Notes: generated by a model from the letters alone, not told the origin. A DNA stretch of 36,690 bases from Streptomyces griseorubiginosus (GCF_017614965.1 NZ_WVUG01000056.1:1-36690); one strand, 5' to 3'; shown: positions 6,910-17,006, numbered from the stretch's first letter. Program-made: numbers and translations.

Positions 6910-7893
6910 TCACCCGTCGGCCGGCGCCACATCGCGCAGCAGCTGCCCGAAGGCCGCCTCGTCCACCACCGGGGTCCCGTACTGCCGTGCCTTGACGACC
7001 TTCGAGGTGCCCGAGTCCGGGTCGTTCGTGACGAGCAGGCTGGTCAGCCGGGAGATGCTGGTCGCGACATGCAGCCCCGCCTCGACCGCGCGGTCCTCCA
7101 GGAGGTCCCGCTCGACGGAGGTGTCCCCGGAGAACGCCACCCGCATGCCCTGTTTGAGTGGTTTGCCGTCCTCGTACCGGCCCGGGTTGGGGTAGGGGCA
7201 GGCGGGCCGTTTGCGCGAGGGGCGCCAACTCGTCGGCCGGTATCCGCCGTAGCCACCCGGCTGGCGCGGCACCGGGCTGTCGCTCCACTCCGTCAGCGGG
7301 CGGCACTCCAGCAACGGCAGCCGTACGCCGCCCGCCGCCGCTGCCGCCAGGCTCGGCCGGAACACCTCCGCCAGCACCCGCGCGTCGTCCAGCGCGTGGT
7401 GCGCCCGGCGCTGCACCACGCCGAAATGGGCGGCCAGTGTCTCCAGCTTGTGGTTGGGCAGCGGCAGGCCCAGCTCCTTGGACAGGGCGATGGTGCACAG
7501 CCGCTGACGGACCGGCGCCTCACGCCGCGAGCGTGCGTACTCCCGCGCGATCATCTGCCAGTCGAAGACCGCGTTGTGCGCGACGAGCACCCGGCCCTCC
7601 AGCCGGTCCGCGAACTCCCCGGCGATGTCCGTGAACAGGGGAGCCCCTTCGAGCATCTCGCTCGTCAGACCGTGGATCCACACCGGGCCCGGGTCCCGCT
7701 CGGGGTTGACCGTCGTGTACCAGTGGTCCTCGACCTCGCCGCGCGCGTCCAGCTGGTAGACGGCCGCGGAGATGATCCGGTCGTCCCGGGCCAGGCCGGT
7801 GGTCTCCACGTCAACGACCGCGTATCCCTGCGGATACGCGGCCGGCCACGCCGTGGGGGAGGGCGCTGCGGTCGTCGTAGGGTCTTCGAGCAT
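6910..7893 (-). CDS. DEDDh 3'-5' exonuclease with C-terminal BRCT domain (DnaQ-like)
   Basis: 327 residues. Exo I motif YAVVDVETTG (about residues 24-33), Exo II VLVAHNAVFDWQM, and Exo III RRAHHALDDARVLAEVF give a complete DEDDh active site. After a proline/arginine-rich linker (PGGYGGYRPTSWRPSRKRP) comes a BRCT-like domain (GMRVAFSGDTSVERDLLEDR and LLVTNDPDSGTSKVVKARQ). Such stand-alone epsilon-like exonucleases with a BRCT module are widespread in actinobacteria and are thought to act in DNA repair or proofreading. ATG at 7893 is preferred; a GTG two codons earlier is possible. It is divergent from the operon starting at 8067, with 173 bp of shared promoter space. Confidence 0.85.
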   Translation of the reverse strand: MLEDPTTTAAPSPTAWPAAYPQGYAVVDVETTGLARDDRIISAAVYQLDARGEVEDHWYTTVNPERDPGPVWIHGLTSEMLEGAPLFTDIAGEFADRLEGRVLVAHNAVFDWQMIAREYARSRREAPVRQRLCTIALSKELGLPLPNHKLETLAAHFGVVQRRAHHALDDARVLAEVFRPSLAAAAAGGVRLPLLECRPLTEWSDSPVPRQPGGYGGYRPTSWRPSRKRPACPYPNPGRYEDGKPLKQGMRVAFSGDTSVERDLLEDRAVEAGLHVATSISRLTSLLVTNDPDSGTSKVVKARQYGTPVVDEAAFGQLLRDVAPADG

Positions 7894-8066
7894 GGTCACT
7901 GAGGATACGGGCCGCCACTGACACTCCCTTCCGTCAGGTGCCCTGCCCCACAAGCCCGTTCGAATGTCCGGAATGCCCCGCGCGCGGCTATGGACCTTTT
8001 CACCGCCCGGTGCAAGCGTGCCTCCCGCCCGGCGTGTGACCCCTCGACGGAAGGGCGGTACGGCGT

Positions 8067-8876
8067 ATGGCACGCGTACGGTACGGCGCACGGACCGAGG
8101 CGGAGATCGCCGCGGCGCGGACGGCGAGCGCGAGACTTCCCGACATCTGGTCCACCGGTGTGGTGGCCCTGTGGGAGACCGACCCGGACGCCCTGGCCGC
8201 GGTGCTGCCACCGCCGCTGAAACCCACCGGCCGGCCGCTGGTCCGGGTGAACATCAGCAAGGTCGACCTGCCCGGATACCCGCTCGGCGCGGGCTCGTTC
8301 GCGGTCGCCGCGAGCCACGGCGGCGTCGATGGCTGGTACCCGCTCGTGATGCCGATGACCCATGAGCGGGCCCTGACCGGCGGCCGTGAGGTCTTCGGGG
8401 AGCCGAAGAAGCTGGGCGAGGTGAGGGTCGACCGGGACGGGTCCGCGGTGCGGGCGTGGATGGCCCGGCACGACATCGCCTTCGTGGAGGTGCGCGGCCG
8501 GGTCGGCGAGACGCTGCCCCCGCCGGAGCCCAGCCGCAAGACCGACTTCTACTTCAAGTTCCTTCCCGCGGTGGACGGTTCGGGCTTCGACGCCGACCCG
8601 GTGCTCGTGCACTGCGTACGCCACGAGAAGGTGCGCCGGCTGGAACGCGTGACCGGGGACGTCGTCCTGCGCGACTCGATGTACGACCCGGTGGCCGACC
8701 TCCCGGTCCTCGGGCTCCTCGACATCACCATCGGCGAGAAGACCAGCGACCAGCGCGGCAAGGTCGTCGAGCGGGTCGGCGGCGAGGCGCTGCTGCCGTA
8801 CGTCCACCAGCGCTACGACGATCCGCGGCAGGTCCACGACGCGCCGCCGGAGAACCCCGAGGGGAGCGTCGCCTGA
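8067..8876 (+). CDS. Acetoacetate decarboxylase-like protein
   Basis: 269 residues. The acetoacetate decarboxylase signature is present: GGREVFGEPKKLGEV around residues 105-118, in which the first Lys of the PKK pair is the expected Schiff-base lysine and the second tunes its pKa. Upstream regions LPPPLKPTGRPLVRVNI and YPLVMPMTHERA fit the family fold. The wider superfamily includes decarboxylases, aldolase-dehydratases and cyclases, so the exact reaction is open. It is first in a tight operon (8067-12277); its TGA overlaps the next ATG by one base. The N-terminal region is longer than in clostridial enzymes. Confidence 0.82.
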   Translation: MARVRYGARTEAEIAAARTASARLPDIWSTGVVALWETDPDALAAVLPPPLKPTGRPLVRVNISKVDLPGYPLGAGSFAVAASHGGVDGWYPLVMPMTHERALTGGREVFGEPKKLGEVRVDRDGSAVRAWMARHDIAFVEVRGRVGETLPPPEPSRKTDFYFKFLPAVDGSGFDADPVLVHCVRHEKVRRLERVTGDVVLRDSMYDPVADLPVLGLLDITIGEKTSDQRGKVVERVGGEALLPYVHQRYDDPRQVHDAPPENPEGSVA

Positions 8877-9760
8877 TGGAGCTCCAGGCAGGCCAGGTCG
8901 CCGTCGTCACCGGCGCGGCGAGCGGGATCGGGCTCGCGATGGCCCGGCGGTTCGCGGCGGAGGGGCTGAAGGTGGTCCTCGCGGACGTCGAGGAGAGCGC
9001 GCTGGAGAAGGCCGCCGCGGATCTGCGGGCCGCCGGCGCGGAGGTGCACGCGCGCGTGGTGGACGTCGGCGAGCGCCAACAGGTGCTCGACCTCGCCGAG
9101 TCGGCGTACGACACGTACGGCGCGGTCCATCTGCTGTGCAACAACGCCGGGGTCGGCTCGGGTGCCGAGGGCCGGATGTGGGAGCACGAACCGAACGACT
9201 GGAAGTGGGCGTTCTCCGTCAACGTGTGGGGCGTCTTCCACGGGATCCAGGCGTTCGTTCCACGGATGATCGACTCCGGTCAACCCGGTCATGTCGTCAA
9301 CACGTCCTCCGGTGACGGCGGCATCGCCCCACTGCCCACCGCCTCGGTGTACGCCGTCACCAAGGCGGCCGTCGTCACCATGACCGAGTCCCTGTACGCC
9401 CACCTGCGGGCGGAGCACGCGCGCGTGGGCGCCTCGGTGCTCTTCCCCGGACCGCACATGCTGCGCACCGGACTGTGGGAGTCGCATCGCAACCGTCCCG
9501 AGCGGTACGCGAAGGAGCGGCCGCGCAGAACCCCCTACCGCAGCCTCGACCAGTGGGAGACCGCGATGCGGGCGGCGGGCAAGGAGGTCCGCTTCACGCC
9601 CGTGGAGGAGGTCGCGGAGTTCGTCGTCGAGGGCGTCCGCGCCGACCGCTTCTGGCTGCTGCCGCCGAGCGAGCACAGCGACGCCCAGATCCGCGCGCGG
9701 GCCGGGGCCATGCTCGACCGCACGAACCCGTCGTACCTGGAGAGCTTCATCCTGGACTGA
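8876..9760 (+). CDS. SDR-family oxidoreductase
   Basis: 294 residues with every classical SDR landmark: TGAASGIG near residue 13, the LADVEES turn whose Asp suggests NAD(H), CNNAGVG, a Ser in NTSSGDGG and the active site YAVTK. The C-terminal part (WESHRNRPERYAKERPRR and the WLLPPSEHSDAQIRARAGAM region) is longer than in FabG and resembles actinobacterial SDRs of catabolic clusters. The start overlaps the decarboxylase stop (TGATG), implying coupled translation. The gene contains two copies of the palindrome CACGCGCGCGTG, both encoding HARV. Substrate unknown; oxidation of a hydroxyacid to the keto acid used by the upstream decarboxylase would fit. Confidence 0.85.
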   Translation: MELQAGQVAVVTGAASGIGLAMARRFAAEGLKVVLADVEESALEKAAADLRAAGAEVHARVVDVGERQQVLDLAESAYDTYGAVHLLCNNAGVGSGAEGRMWEHEPNDWKWAFSVNVWGVFHGIQAFVPRMIDSGQPGHVVNTSSGDGGIAPLPTASVYAVTKAAVVTMTESLYAHLRAEHARVGASVLFPGPHMLRTGLWESHRNRPERYAKERPRRTPYRSLDQWETAMRAAGKEVRFTPVEEVAEFVVEGVRADRFWLLPPSEHSDAQIRARAGAMLDRTNPSYLESFILD

Positions 9761-9770
9761 GGAGGCCGAT

Positions 9771-11054
9771 GTGACCGACCAGGAGCCGTATCTGATCATC
9801 TCCTCCGACTGCCATGCCGGGCTGCCCACCGAGGAGTACCGGCCCTATCTGGACAGCCGGTTCCACCGGGACTTCGACGAGTTCCTCGCCGGGCGCGAAC
9901 GCCGTCGCGAGGAGATGACCCGGCTCGGCATCCGCAACGACGCGTTCGCGGCCAAGTGGTTCCAGGACAACGAGGAGGGCCTGCGCGGCGGTTGGGACAC
10001 CGCCCAGCGGCTCAAGGAGCTCGACGGCGACGGGGTGGCCGCCGAGGTGGTCTTCCCCGACGCGGACGCCGTCGACAGCCGGACCGCCGCACCCTTCGGA
10101 GTGGGCCTCGGCCTGTCCGGCGACCACGACCCGGAGCTCGGCATGGCGGGCGCGCAGGCGCACAACCGCTGGCTCGCGGACTTCGTGTCGGAGAACCCCG
10201 AACGGCACTGCGGAGTCGCCCTGTTGCCCGTCACGGCCGAGGTGACGAAGGTGGTCGCCGAGATCCACCGGGCCAGGGAGTCGGGGCTCGGCGCGCTGAT
10301 GATCCCCGCGCTGTGGGGCGACAAAGAGCCCTACCACGACCGCCGTTACGACCCCGTGTGGGCGGCCGCGGCCGAGTGCGGCATGCCGGTGCTGACCCAC
10401 TCCGGCTCGGCCCCGCGCCACGAGTACGGCGACCATCTCGGCATCTTCGTCAGCGAGGTGACCTGGTGGCCGGCCCGCCCCCTGTGGTTCCTGCTCTGGT
10501 CCGGGGTCTTCGAACGCCATCCCGGCCTCAGGTTCGGGGTCGCGGAGTCGGGCTGCTGGTGGCTGCCGAACCTGCTGTGGTTCATGGACCGCCTCTACCT
10601 GGGCGCGCACGGCGGCAAGAAGCTCTCCCCCTTCGAGGAGCTGAAGCGGCCGCCGAGCGAGTACCTCGACCGCCAGGTCTTCGTCTGCGCGACCAACACC
10701 AAACGCCGCGAGCTCGCCCAGCGCTACGAGATCGGCGTCGACAACATCCTCTGGGGCAGCGACTTCCCGCACCCCGAGGGCACCTGGCCCGACACACGCG
10801 CGTGGCTGCGCCGGACCTTCCACGACATCCCGGTCGCCGAGACGCGCCGCATGCTCGGCCTCGCGGCCGCCGAGGTCTTCGGCTTCGACGTGGCGGGGCT
10901 GACCCCGCTGGCCCGGCGCATCGGCCCCACCCCGGCCGACCTCGGCCAGCCGGACGACCAGGAGGCCGTGGAGGCGTCCTGGGCGCGCTCGCGCGAGGTG
11001 GGCCGGCACTGGCTGACCGACCATGACTTCCCGACCCTGGGGGTGACGCGGTGA
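9771..11054 (+). CDS. Amidohydrolase-2 family metal-dependent hydrolase/decarboxylase, paralogue 1
   Basis: 427 residues from a GTG with GGAGG six bases upstream. The TIM-barrel amidohydrolase-2 plan is visible: first-strand motif SSDCHAG (D13, H15), VLTHSGSAPRHEYGDH in the middle, FERHPGLRFGVAESG, and the terminal metal-site motif NILWGSDFPHPEG. In this superfamily (COG2159 group) members are hydrolases or non-oxidative decarboxylases of aromatic and carboxylic acids. The adjacent gene is a clear paralogue with the same motifs in the same order. The GTG of that gene overlaps this stop by 4 bp. Specific substrate unknown. Confidence 0.82.
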   Translation: MTDQEPYLIISSDCHAGLPTEEYRPYLDSRFHRDFDEFLAGRERRREEMTRLGIRNDAFAAKWFQDNEEGLRGGWDTAQRLKELDGDGVAAEVVFPDADAVDSRTAAPFGVGLGLSGDHDPELGMAGAQAHNRWLADFVSENPERHCGVALLPVTAEVTKVVAEIHRARESGLGALMIPALWGDKEPYHDRRYDPVWAAAAECGMPVLTHSGSAPRHEYGDHLGIFVSEVTWWPARPLWFLLWSGVFERHPGLRFGVAESGCWWLPNLLWFMDRLYLGAHGGKKLSPFEELKRPPSEYLDRQVFVCATNTKRRELAQRYEIGVDNILWGSDFPHPEGTWPDTRAWLRRTFHDIPVAETRRMLGLAAAEVFGFDVAGLTPLARRIGPTPADLGQPDDQEAVEASWARSREVGRHWLTDHDFPTLGVTR

Positions 11055-12277
11055 ACGACCGGTACACGGTCATCTCGGCCGACTGCCACGCGGGAGCCGA
11101 CCTCCTCGACTACAAGCCCTACCTGGAGAAGCGCTACCACGACGAGTTCGACGTGTGGGCGGCGACCTACGTCAACCCCTACGAGGACCTGCTCGCCGAC
11201 GCCGCCGACCAGAACTGGAACTCCGAGCGGCGCCTCGCGGAGCTGGAGCAGGACGGCATCGTCGCCGAGGTGATCTTCCCCAACACCATCCCGCCGTTCT
11301 TCCCGTCCGGCTCCCTGATGGCGCCCGCCCCGACCGCAGAGGAGTTCGAGCGGCGCTGGGCCGGACTGCGCGCCCACAACCGCTGGCTCGCGGACTTCTG
11401 CGCGGCGGCACCGGGCCGGCGCGCGGGCGTCTTCCAGATCCTCCTGGGTGACGTCGAAGCTGCCGTCAAGGAGATCAGGCGAGCCACTGAGGCGGGCCTC
11501 AAGGGTGGCCTGATGCTCCCCGGCACCCCACCCGGCTCCGGACTGCCGGAGCTCTACTCGCAGGCGTACGACCCCATCTGGGCCGTCTGCGAGGAACTGG
11601 ACGTGCCCGTCAACCACCACGCCGGGTCGGCGTCCCCGCCGCTCGGCGACGAACCGGCCGCCCGCGCGGTCTTCATGGTGGAGACGACCTGGTTCTCCCA
11701 CCGTGCCCTGTGGCACCTGGTCTTCGGCGGCGCCTTCCGTCGTCATCCGGACCTGAAACTCGTCCTCACCGAGCAGGGCTCGGGCTGGATCCCGGGCGTG
11801 CTCGACATGCTGGACTACTACCACGGCCGTCTCATCGCCGCCGCGACCAAGGCGTCAACGGCGGAGTCCAAGTTCGGCGCGGGCCTCGCCGCCCGCATGG
11901 GCAAACCGCCCTCCGAGGTCTGGCGCGACAACTGCTACGTCGGCGCCAGCTTCATGCGGCCCCACGAGGTGCCGCTGCGGGACCGCATCGGCGTCGACAA
12001 GATCATGTGGGGCAGCGACTACCCGCACGACGAGGGCACCTACCCCTACACGCGCGAGGGCCTGCGCTTCGCCTTCCCGGGCGTCCCCCGGGAGGACCTG
12101 ACCGCGATCCTGGGCGGCAACGCGGCCCGCGTGTACGGCTTCGACCTGGACCTGCTGGACCCCGTCGCGGCGAAGGTGGGCCCGACGGTGGAGGAGATCG
12201 CGGAACCCCTGCCGGAACCCCCGGAGGACGCGACCAGCCCGCTGTTCGCGAAGGGGGCTTCGGTACGGGTGTGGTGA
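11051..12277 (+). CDS. Amidohydrolase-2 family metal-dependent hydrolase/decarboxylase, paralogue 2
   Basis: 408 residues, GTG start overlapping the previous gene. Motifs parallel those of paralogue 1: SADCHAG (D11, H13), HNRWLADFCA, VNHHAGSASPPL, FRRHPDLKLVLTEQGSGW and KIMWGSDYPHDEG. The middle differs (FPNTIPPFFPSG against FPDADAV), which suggests different substrates or a heteromeric enzyme. It is the last gene of the 8067-12277 operon, with 79 bp to the next coding start. I see no clear terminator hairpin after it. Confidence 0.82.
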   Translation: MNDRYTVISADCHAGADLLDYKPYLEKRYHDEFDVWAATYVNPYEDLLADAADQNWNSERRLAELEQDGIVAEVIFPNTIPPFFPSGSLMAPAPTAEEFERRWAGLRAHNRWLADFCAAAPGRRAGVFQILLGDVEAAVKEIRRATEAGLKGGLMLPGTPPGSGLPELYSQAYDPIWAVCEELDVPVNHHAGSASPPLGDEPAARAVFMVETTWFSHRALWHLVFGGAFRRHPDLKLVLTEQGSGWIPGVLDMLDYYHGRLIAAATKASTAESKFGAGLAARMGKPPSEVWRDNCYVGASFMRPHEVPLRDRIGVDKIMWGSDYPHDEGTYPYTREGLRFAFPGVPREDLTAILGGNAARVYGFDLDLLDPVAAKVGPTVEEIAEPLPEPPEDATSPLFAKGASVRVW

Positions 12278-12356
12278 GGGGCCGGCGCGCGGGAGGGCCG
12301 CGGCTCCGTGAGCGTCGGTGCGCGTGGGAGTGTCGGCCGGGTGGCATCCTCCCGGT

Positions 12357-13070
12357 GTGAGCGAAGCGACGCACGGCGGTGAGGCCCATGGGGGCGCACT
12401 GGGGCAGCGGCTGAACTGGCTGCGGGCGGCGGTGCTCGGCGCCAACGACGGCATCGTCTCCACCGCCGGACTGGTCGTCGGTGTGGCCGGCGCGACCGAC
12501 AACCGTTCCGCGCTCCTCACCGCCGGGCTCGCGGGGCTGCTCGCCGGGTCGATGTCGATGGCCGCGGGCGAGTACGTCTCCGTGTCCACCCAGCGCGACT
12601 CCGAGGTGGCCGCCCTGGCGATGGAGAAGCGGGAGCTGCGGGAGCAGCCGGAGGCGGAGCTGGAGGAACTGACGCAACTGCTCGAGGAGCGCGGCCTGTC
12701 CCGCGAGGTCGCCCGGGAGGCCGCCGGACAGCTGACGGAACGGGACGCGCTCAGGGCGCACGCGCGCGTGGAGCTCGGCATTGACCCCGACGAGCTGACG
12801 AACCCCTGGCACGCGGCGTGGGCGAGCTTCTTCGCGTTCACGGTGGGCGCGCTGCTGCCCCTGCTCGCGATCGTGCTGCCGCCCGCCGGCTGGCGGGTGT
12901 GGATCACCGTGGTCTCGGTCCTGGCCGCCCTCGTCCTCACCGGCTGGAGCAGCGCCCGCCTGGGCGCCGCGGAACCGGGCCGCGCCGTCCTGCGGAACGT
13001 GGTGGGCGGCGCGCTGGCGATGGGCGTCACGTACGCGGCGGGGGCGCTGCTCGGCGCCGCCGGGGTCTAG
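12357..13070 (+). CDS. VIT1/CCC1-family iron/manganese transporter
   Basis: 237 residues. Begins with a short histidine-containing tail (HGGEAHGG) followed by the family hallmark WLRAAVLGANDGIVSTAGLVVGV. GLLAGSMSMAAGEYVSVSTQRDSE is the second helix with the conserved AAGEY(V/I)S, then a long charged cytoplasmic segment (about residues 85-145), then helices 3-5. VIT family proteins move Fe2+ or Mn2+ across membranes. GTG at 12357 is chosen because it starts the conserved region; no convincing ribosome site precedes it. It contains one CACGCGCGCGTG palindrome (HARV). It lies 124 bp upstream of the AGMO-like gene, whose family uses a di-iron centre; any functional link is inference. Confidence 0.85.
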   Translation: MSEATHGGEAHGGALGQRLNWLRAAVLGANDGIVSTAGLVVGVAGATDNRSALLTAGLAGLLAGSMSMAAGEYVSVSTQRDSEVAALAMEKRELREQPEAELEELTQLLEERGLSREVAREAAGQLTERDALRAHARVELGIDPDELTNPWHAAWASFFAFTVGALLPLLAIVLPPAGWRVWITVVSVLAALVLTGWSSARLGAAEPGRAVLRNVVGGALAMGVTYAAGALLGAAGV

Positions 13071-13194
13071 CGCACAAGGCTCCCGTGTCGCACACCCATT
13101 GGCGGAGATCACCAAGAAGCAAGCGCGTACCCCGGGAAATACTTGTGGGTAACAACGTCTAGCCGCGGCCGACCAGCGGTTCTACGGTGCCCCC

Positions 13195-14081
<887 letters not shown>

Positions 14082-14085
<4 letters not shown>

Positions 14086-14798
14086 CGCCGGGCCCTGAGG
14101 GCAGGGCACGCACCGGTGCCGGTGCCCTGGCGCCTGTTCTCCTCGGCGCCTTCGTCGCCGCCACCGTCGCCGATCTCGCCTCCCTGGCCGCCGGCTTCCA
14201 CCCCGGCCATGTCGTCGCCAAGCCCCTGCTGATGCCGCTTCTCGCCGCCCACGCGCGCGCGGGCGGCGCGCCCCGGCTGCTGATCGCCGCGCTCCTGTGC
14301 GGCTGGGGCGGTGACGTCCTGCTGCTGTCCGACGCGGACCCGGCGTTCCTCGCGGGGATGGCGTCCTTCGCCGCGGGGCACGTCTGCTACCTCGTCCACT
14401 TCCGCCGACGGCGAGCGCCGTACGGCACGTCCCGCGCGCGTGGCCGTCTGCTCGTCCCCGTCTACGCGGGAGCCCTGGTCGCCACGGTCGCCCTCCTGTG
14501 GCCGGACCTGCCGGCGGACCTGCGCGTCCCCGTCGCCGGCTACAGCACCCTGCTCACGGCCATGGCGTACACCGCGGCCGCCCGGCTCGGCCCGGTCGCC
14601 GGGCTCGGCGGTGCGCTGTTCATGCTGTCCGACACCCTCATCGCAACCGGCGTCGCCGACTGGCCGCAGCCGCCGAGACCCGACCTGTGGATCATGCTGA
14701 CGTACGCCGCCGCTCAGTTCCTGCTGGTCCGGGGCACCCTCGAAGAGCGGCCCGCGCCCGCGACGGCGTACCGTGAAATGCGCTCGACCACCCCCTGA
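14082..14798 (+). CDS. YhhN/TMEM86-family lysoplasmalogenase
   Basis: 238 residues, largely hydrophobic with about seven or eight helices. The family signature is present: LLCGWGGDVLLLSDADPAF followed by GMASFAAGHVCYLVHF, and the late motif GALFMLSDTLIA, with conserved Asp residues thought to be catalytic. Characterised members (human TMEM86B, bacterial YhhN-like enzymes) hydrolyse the vinyl-ether bond of lysoplasmalogens to a fatty aldehyde and a glycerophospho compound. The GTG at 14082 overlaps the AGMO-like stop by 4 bp, so the two are probably made together. The 36-bp gap to the downstream alcohol dehydrogenase suggests the same transcript. Confidence 0.82.
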
Positions 14799-14834
14799 GC
14801 GCAGCCACGACACCGCACGAGAAGGACCCTCGCC

Positions 14835-15881
14835 ATGCGCGCGACCACCATCCACGCCCCCTATGACATGCGCGTGGAGGACGTGCCCGAGCCCGTGGTG
14901 CAGCTGCCCACCGACGCGGTGGTGCGGGTGCTGCGGGCCTGCATCTGCGGCAGCGACCTGTGGGCCTACCGCGGCGAGGCGGCCCGTCGGCCGGGGCAGC
15001 GCATCGGGCACGAGTTCCTCGGGTTCGTCGAGGAGACCGGCAGCGAGGTCACGGGCGTGCGGCGCGGTGACCTGGTCGTGGCTCCCTTCATGTGGTCCGA
15101 CGGCGTCTGCGACTACTGCCGTGAGGGCCTGACCACCTCCTGCGAGCACGGCGGCTTCTGGGGTTCCGTCGGGTACGACGGAGGCCAGGGAGAGGCCGTG
15201 CGCGTGCCGTTCGCCGACGGCACGCTCGTGCGGCTGCCGAAGGAGGCCGCGTCCGACGAGCACCTGCTGTCCGCGCTGCTGACCCTCTCCGACGTCCTGG
15301 GCACCGGCCACCACGCGGCCCTCGGCGCGGGCACCCGCCCGGGCGCCACGGTCGCCGTCGTCGGCGACGGCGCGGTCGGTCTGTGCGCGGTGCTGGCCGC
15401 CAAGCGGCTCGGCGCGGAGCGGATCATCGCGCTCGGCCGCCACCAGGTCCGCACGGACATCGCCCGCCGTTTCGGCGCCACCGACGTCGTCGCCGAGCGG
15501 GGGGACGCGGCCGTCGAGGCGGTGCGTGAACTCACCCGCGGCCAGGGCGCGCACGCCGTGGTGGAGGCCGTGGGCACCGAGCAGTCGATGCGTACGGCGA
15601 TCGAGATCACACGCGACGGCGGCGCGATCGGATTCGTCGGTGTCCCGCACGGCAGCGGCACCGGCGTCGACCTGGGCGTCATGTTCGACCGGAACATCGC
15701 GCTGCGCGGCGGCGTCGCTCCCGTCCGCGCCTACATCCCGGACCTGCTGCCCGACGTCCTGGACGGCACGATCGACCCGTCGCCGGTCTTCGACATGACC
15801 GTCGGCATCGAGGGTGTCCCGGACGGCTACAAGGCGATGGACGAGCGCACGGCGCTCAAGGTCCTGGTCACCAACGATTGA
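14835..15881 (+). CDS. Zinc-dependent alcohol dehydrogenase (MDR family)
   Basis: 348 residues. CICGSDLW (catalytic Cys about 38) and GHEFLG (His about 60) give the catalytic zinc site. The structural zinc loop is reduced: DYCREGLTTSCEHGG has only part of the usual four cysteines. The Rossmann motif is VVGDGAVGLCAV, followed by ALGRHQVR, which suggests NADP(H). Clear ribosome site AGAAGGA about 7 bases before the ATG. It follows two genes whose families release fatty aldehydes, so aldehyde reduction or alcohol oxidation in that pathway is a reasonable inference; it may equally be a generalist. It converges on the CopD-like gene with 14 bp between stops. Confidence 0.88.
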   Translation: MRATTIHAPYDMRVEDVPEPVVQLPTDAVVRVLRACICGSDLWAYRGEAARRPGQRIGHEFLGFVEETGSEVTGVRRGDLVVAPFMWSDGVCDYCREGLTTSCEHGGFWGSVGYDGGQGEAVRVPFADGTLVRLPKEAASDEHLLSALLTLSDVLGTGHHAALGAGTRPGATVAVVGDGAVGLCAVLAAKRLGAERIIALGRHQVRTDIARRFGATDVVAERGDAAVEAVRELTRGQGAHAVVEAVGTEQSMRTAIEITRDGGAIGFVGVPHGSGTGVDLGVMFDRNIALRGGVAPVRAYIPDLLPDVLDGTIDPSPVFDMTVGIEGVPDGYKAMDERTALKVLVTND

Positions 15882-15895
15882 TCAACGGATCAACG
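15875..15895. terminator. Short hairpin between convergent genes
   Basis: TTGATC (15879-15884) and GATCAA (15888-15893) pair across AACG, extended by a CG pair after one bulged A. The stem overlaps the ADH stop and ends just before the CopD-like stop, so it could act in both directions. It is short and contains A/T pairs; weak evidence. Confidence 0.3.
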
Positions 15896-16906
15896 TCAGG
15901 ACCAGCGGATCGGCAGCGGCAGCGCCGTCAGCAGCCCCGAGACCACGACCACGACTCCCAGGGCGACGACCTCCGCGCGCGCGGGGGAGCAGGCCGAGAG
16001 CGGGTCGGTGGCGCGGCGCAGGCGGATCCGCGCGCACAGGGCCAGCAGGGCGACGGCGGCCACCAGGAGCACCTTGGCCAGCAGGGTGCGCCCGTAGGCC
16101 GTCGTCGTCAGCTGGTCCAGGATCGTGTGCGGGGGCATGCGGCGCAGCGAACTCCAGACGCCGCTCGCGGTGATGGCGGCGAGCAGGACGGCCGCCACGC
16201 GCGCGTAGAGACCGAGCAGAGCCGGGCTCGCCTCGACGGGACCCCACAGCCGCAGGGTGCGCAGGGCATGCAGCAGACCGCCCACCCACAGGGCCGCGCA
16301 GGTCAGATGAACCAGCGTCAGCCCTGAGCCGAGGAGCGGGGTGTGCTCGGTGCCGGGATGCGCCCGCAGGGCCTCGGCCACGATCACCGCGGCCACCGGC
16401 CAGAGTTGGACGGCGGGGCGGCGCGAGCGGGCGCACAGGGCGGCCACGAGGAAGGCGTTGACCTCGAGCAGCGCGAGTTGCCCGTCGCGCGTGGCGTACA
16501 GACCGCCGACGTCGATCTGGGCGAGACTGCGCGGCACCAGATTGCCCGTCGAGACGATCGAGGCCAGCCCCAGGGCCGCGACGAAACCGGCGAGGGCCGC
16601 CCAGAGGCTCCAGCTGCGGGGCACGTCGGACGGGGCACCGGGCAGCGAGCGGGCCAGACGGTCGACGAACCACTCGCCCACCGGCACGCACAGCGCGGCG
16701 AACAGGACCGACCGCAGCAGCGCGACACCGGCGACGGCGGGGGCGGCGGCCTCGCCGGTGCCGTGCAGCGCGGCGCTCGGACCGAGCAGGGGTATCAGGG
16801 CCGCGAGGCCCACCAGGACGAGGACGGCGGTGGCCCGGCCGGCGCCGGGGCGCCGTATGGGTCCGCCGGCGTCGGCCGCCTCAGGCGTGGGTCTTGTCAA
16901 AGTCAC
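15896..16906 (-). CDS. CopD-family (copper resistance D) membrane protein
   Basis: 336 residues, eight or so membrane helices. N-terminal helices (TAVLVLVGLAALIPLLGPSAALHG) are followed by the CopD-domain features HLTCAALWVGGLLHALRTLR, ARVAAVLLAAITASGVWSSL and TAYGRTLLAKVLLVAAVALL. CopD proteins are implicated in copper import or distribution to the periplasm. GTG at 16906 (VTLTRPTPEAAD) is chosen; a GTG 24 codons upstream is possible, but that stretch uses codons rare in this genome (GTT GTT TCT), which argues it is leader sequence. No CopC partner is visible in the window. The gene lies 100 bp beyond the CoA transferase stop, on the same strand. Confidence 0.82.
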   Translation of the reverse strand: MTLTRPTPEAADAGGPIRRPGAGRATAVLVLVGLAALIPLLGPSAALHGTGEAAAPAVAGVALLRSVLFAALCVPVGEWFVDRLARSLPGAPSDVPRSWSLWAALAGFVAALGLASIVSTGNLVPRSLAQIDVGGLYATRDGQLALLEVNAFLVAALCARSRRPAVQLWPVAAVIVAEALRAHPGTEHTPLLGSGLTLVHLTCAALWVGGLLHALRTLRLWGPVEASPALLGLYARVAAVLLAAITASGVWSSLRRMPPHTILDQLTTTAYGRTLLAKVLLVAAVALLALCARIRLRRATDPLSACSPARAEVVALGVVVVVSGLLTALPLPIRWS

Positions 16907-17006
16907 CCGAAGATCTTCACCAGGTGCCGCAGAACCGGGCAAGTCGATAGAAACAACCGGGGGTACGGCATTCCGCACATGGATACGTTTTTGGACGCCC
17001 CGTGGC

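Noticed and set aside
13134..13162. ECF sigma promoter before the AGMO-like gene (GGAAAT then CGTC)
   Set aside because: The -35 lacks the GAAC core and the 16-bp spacing is not distinctive; chance match cannot be excluded.
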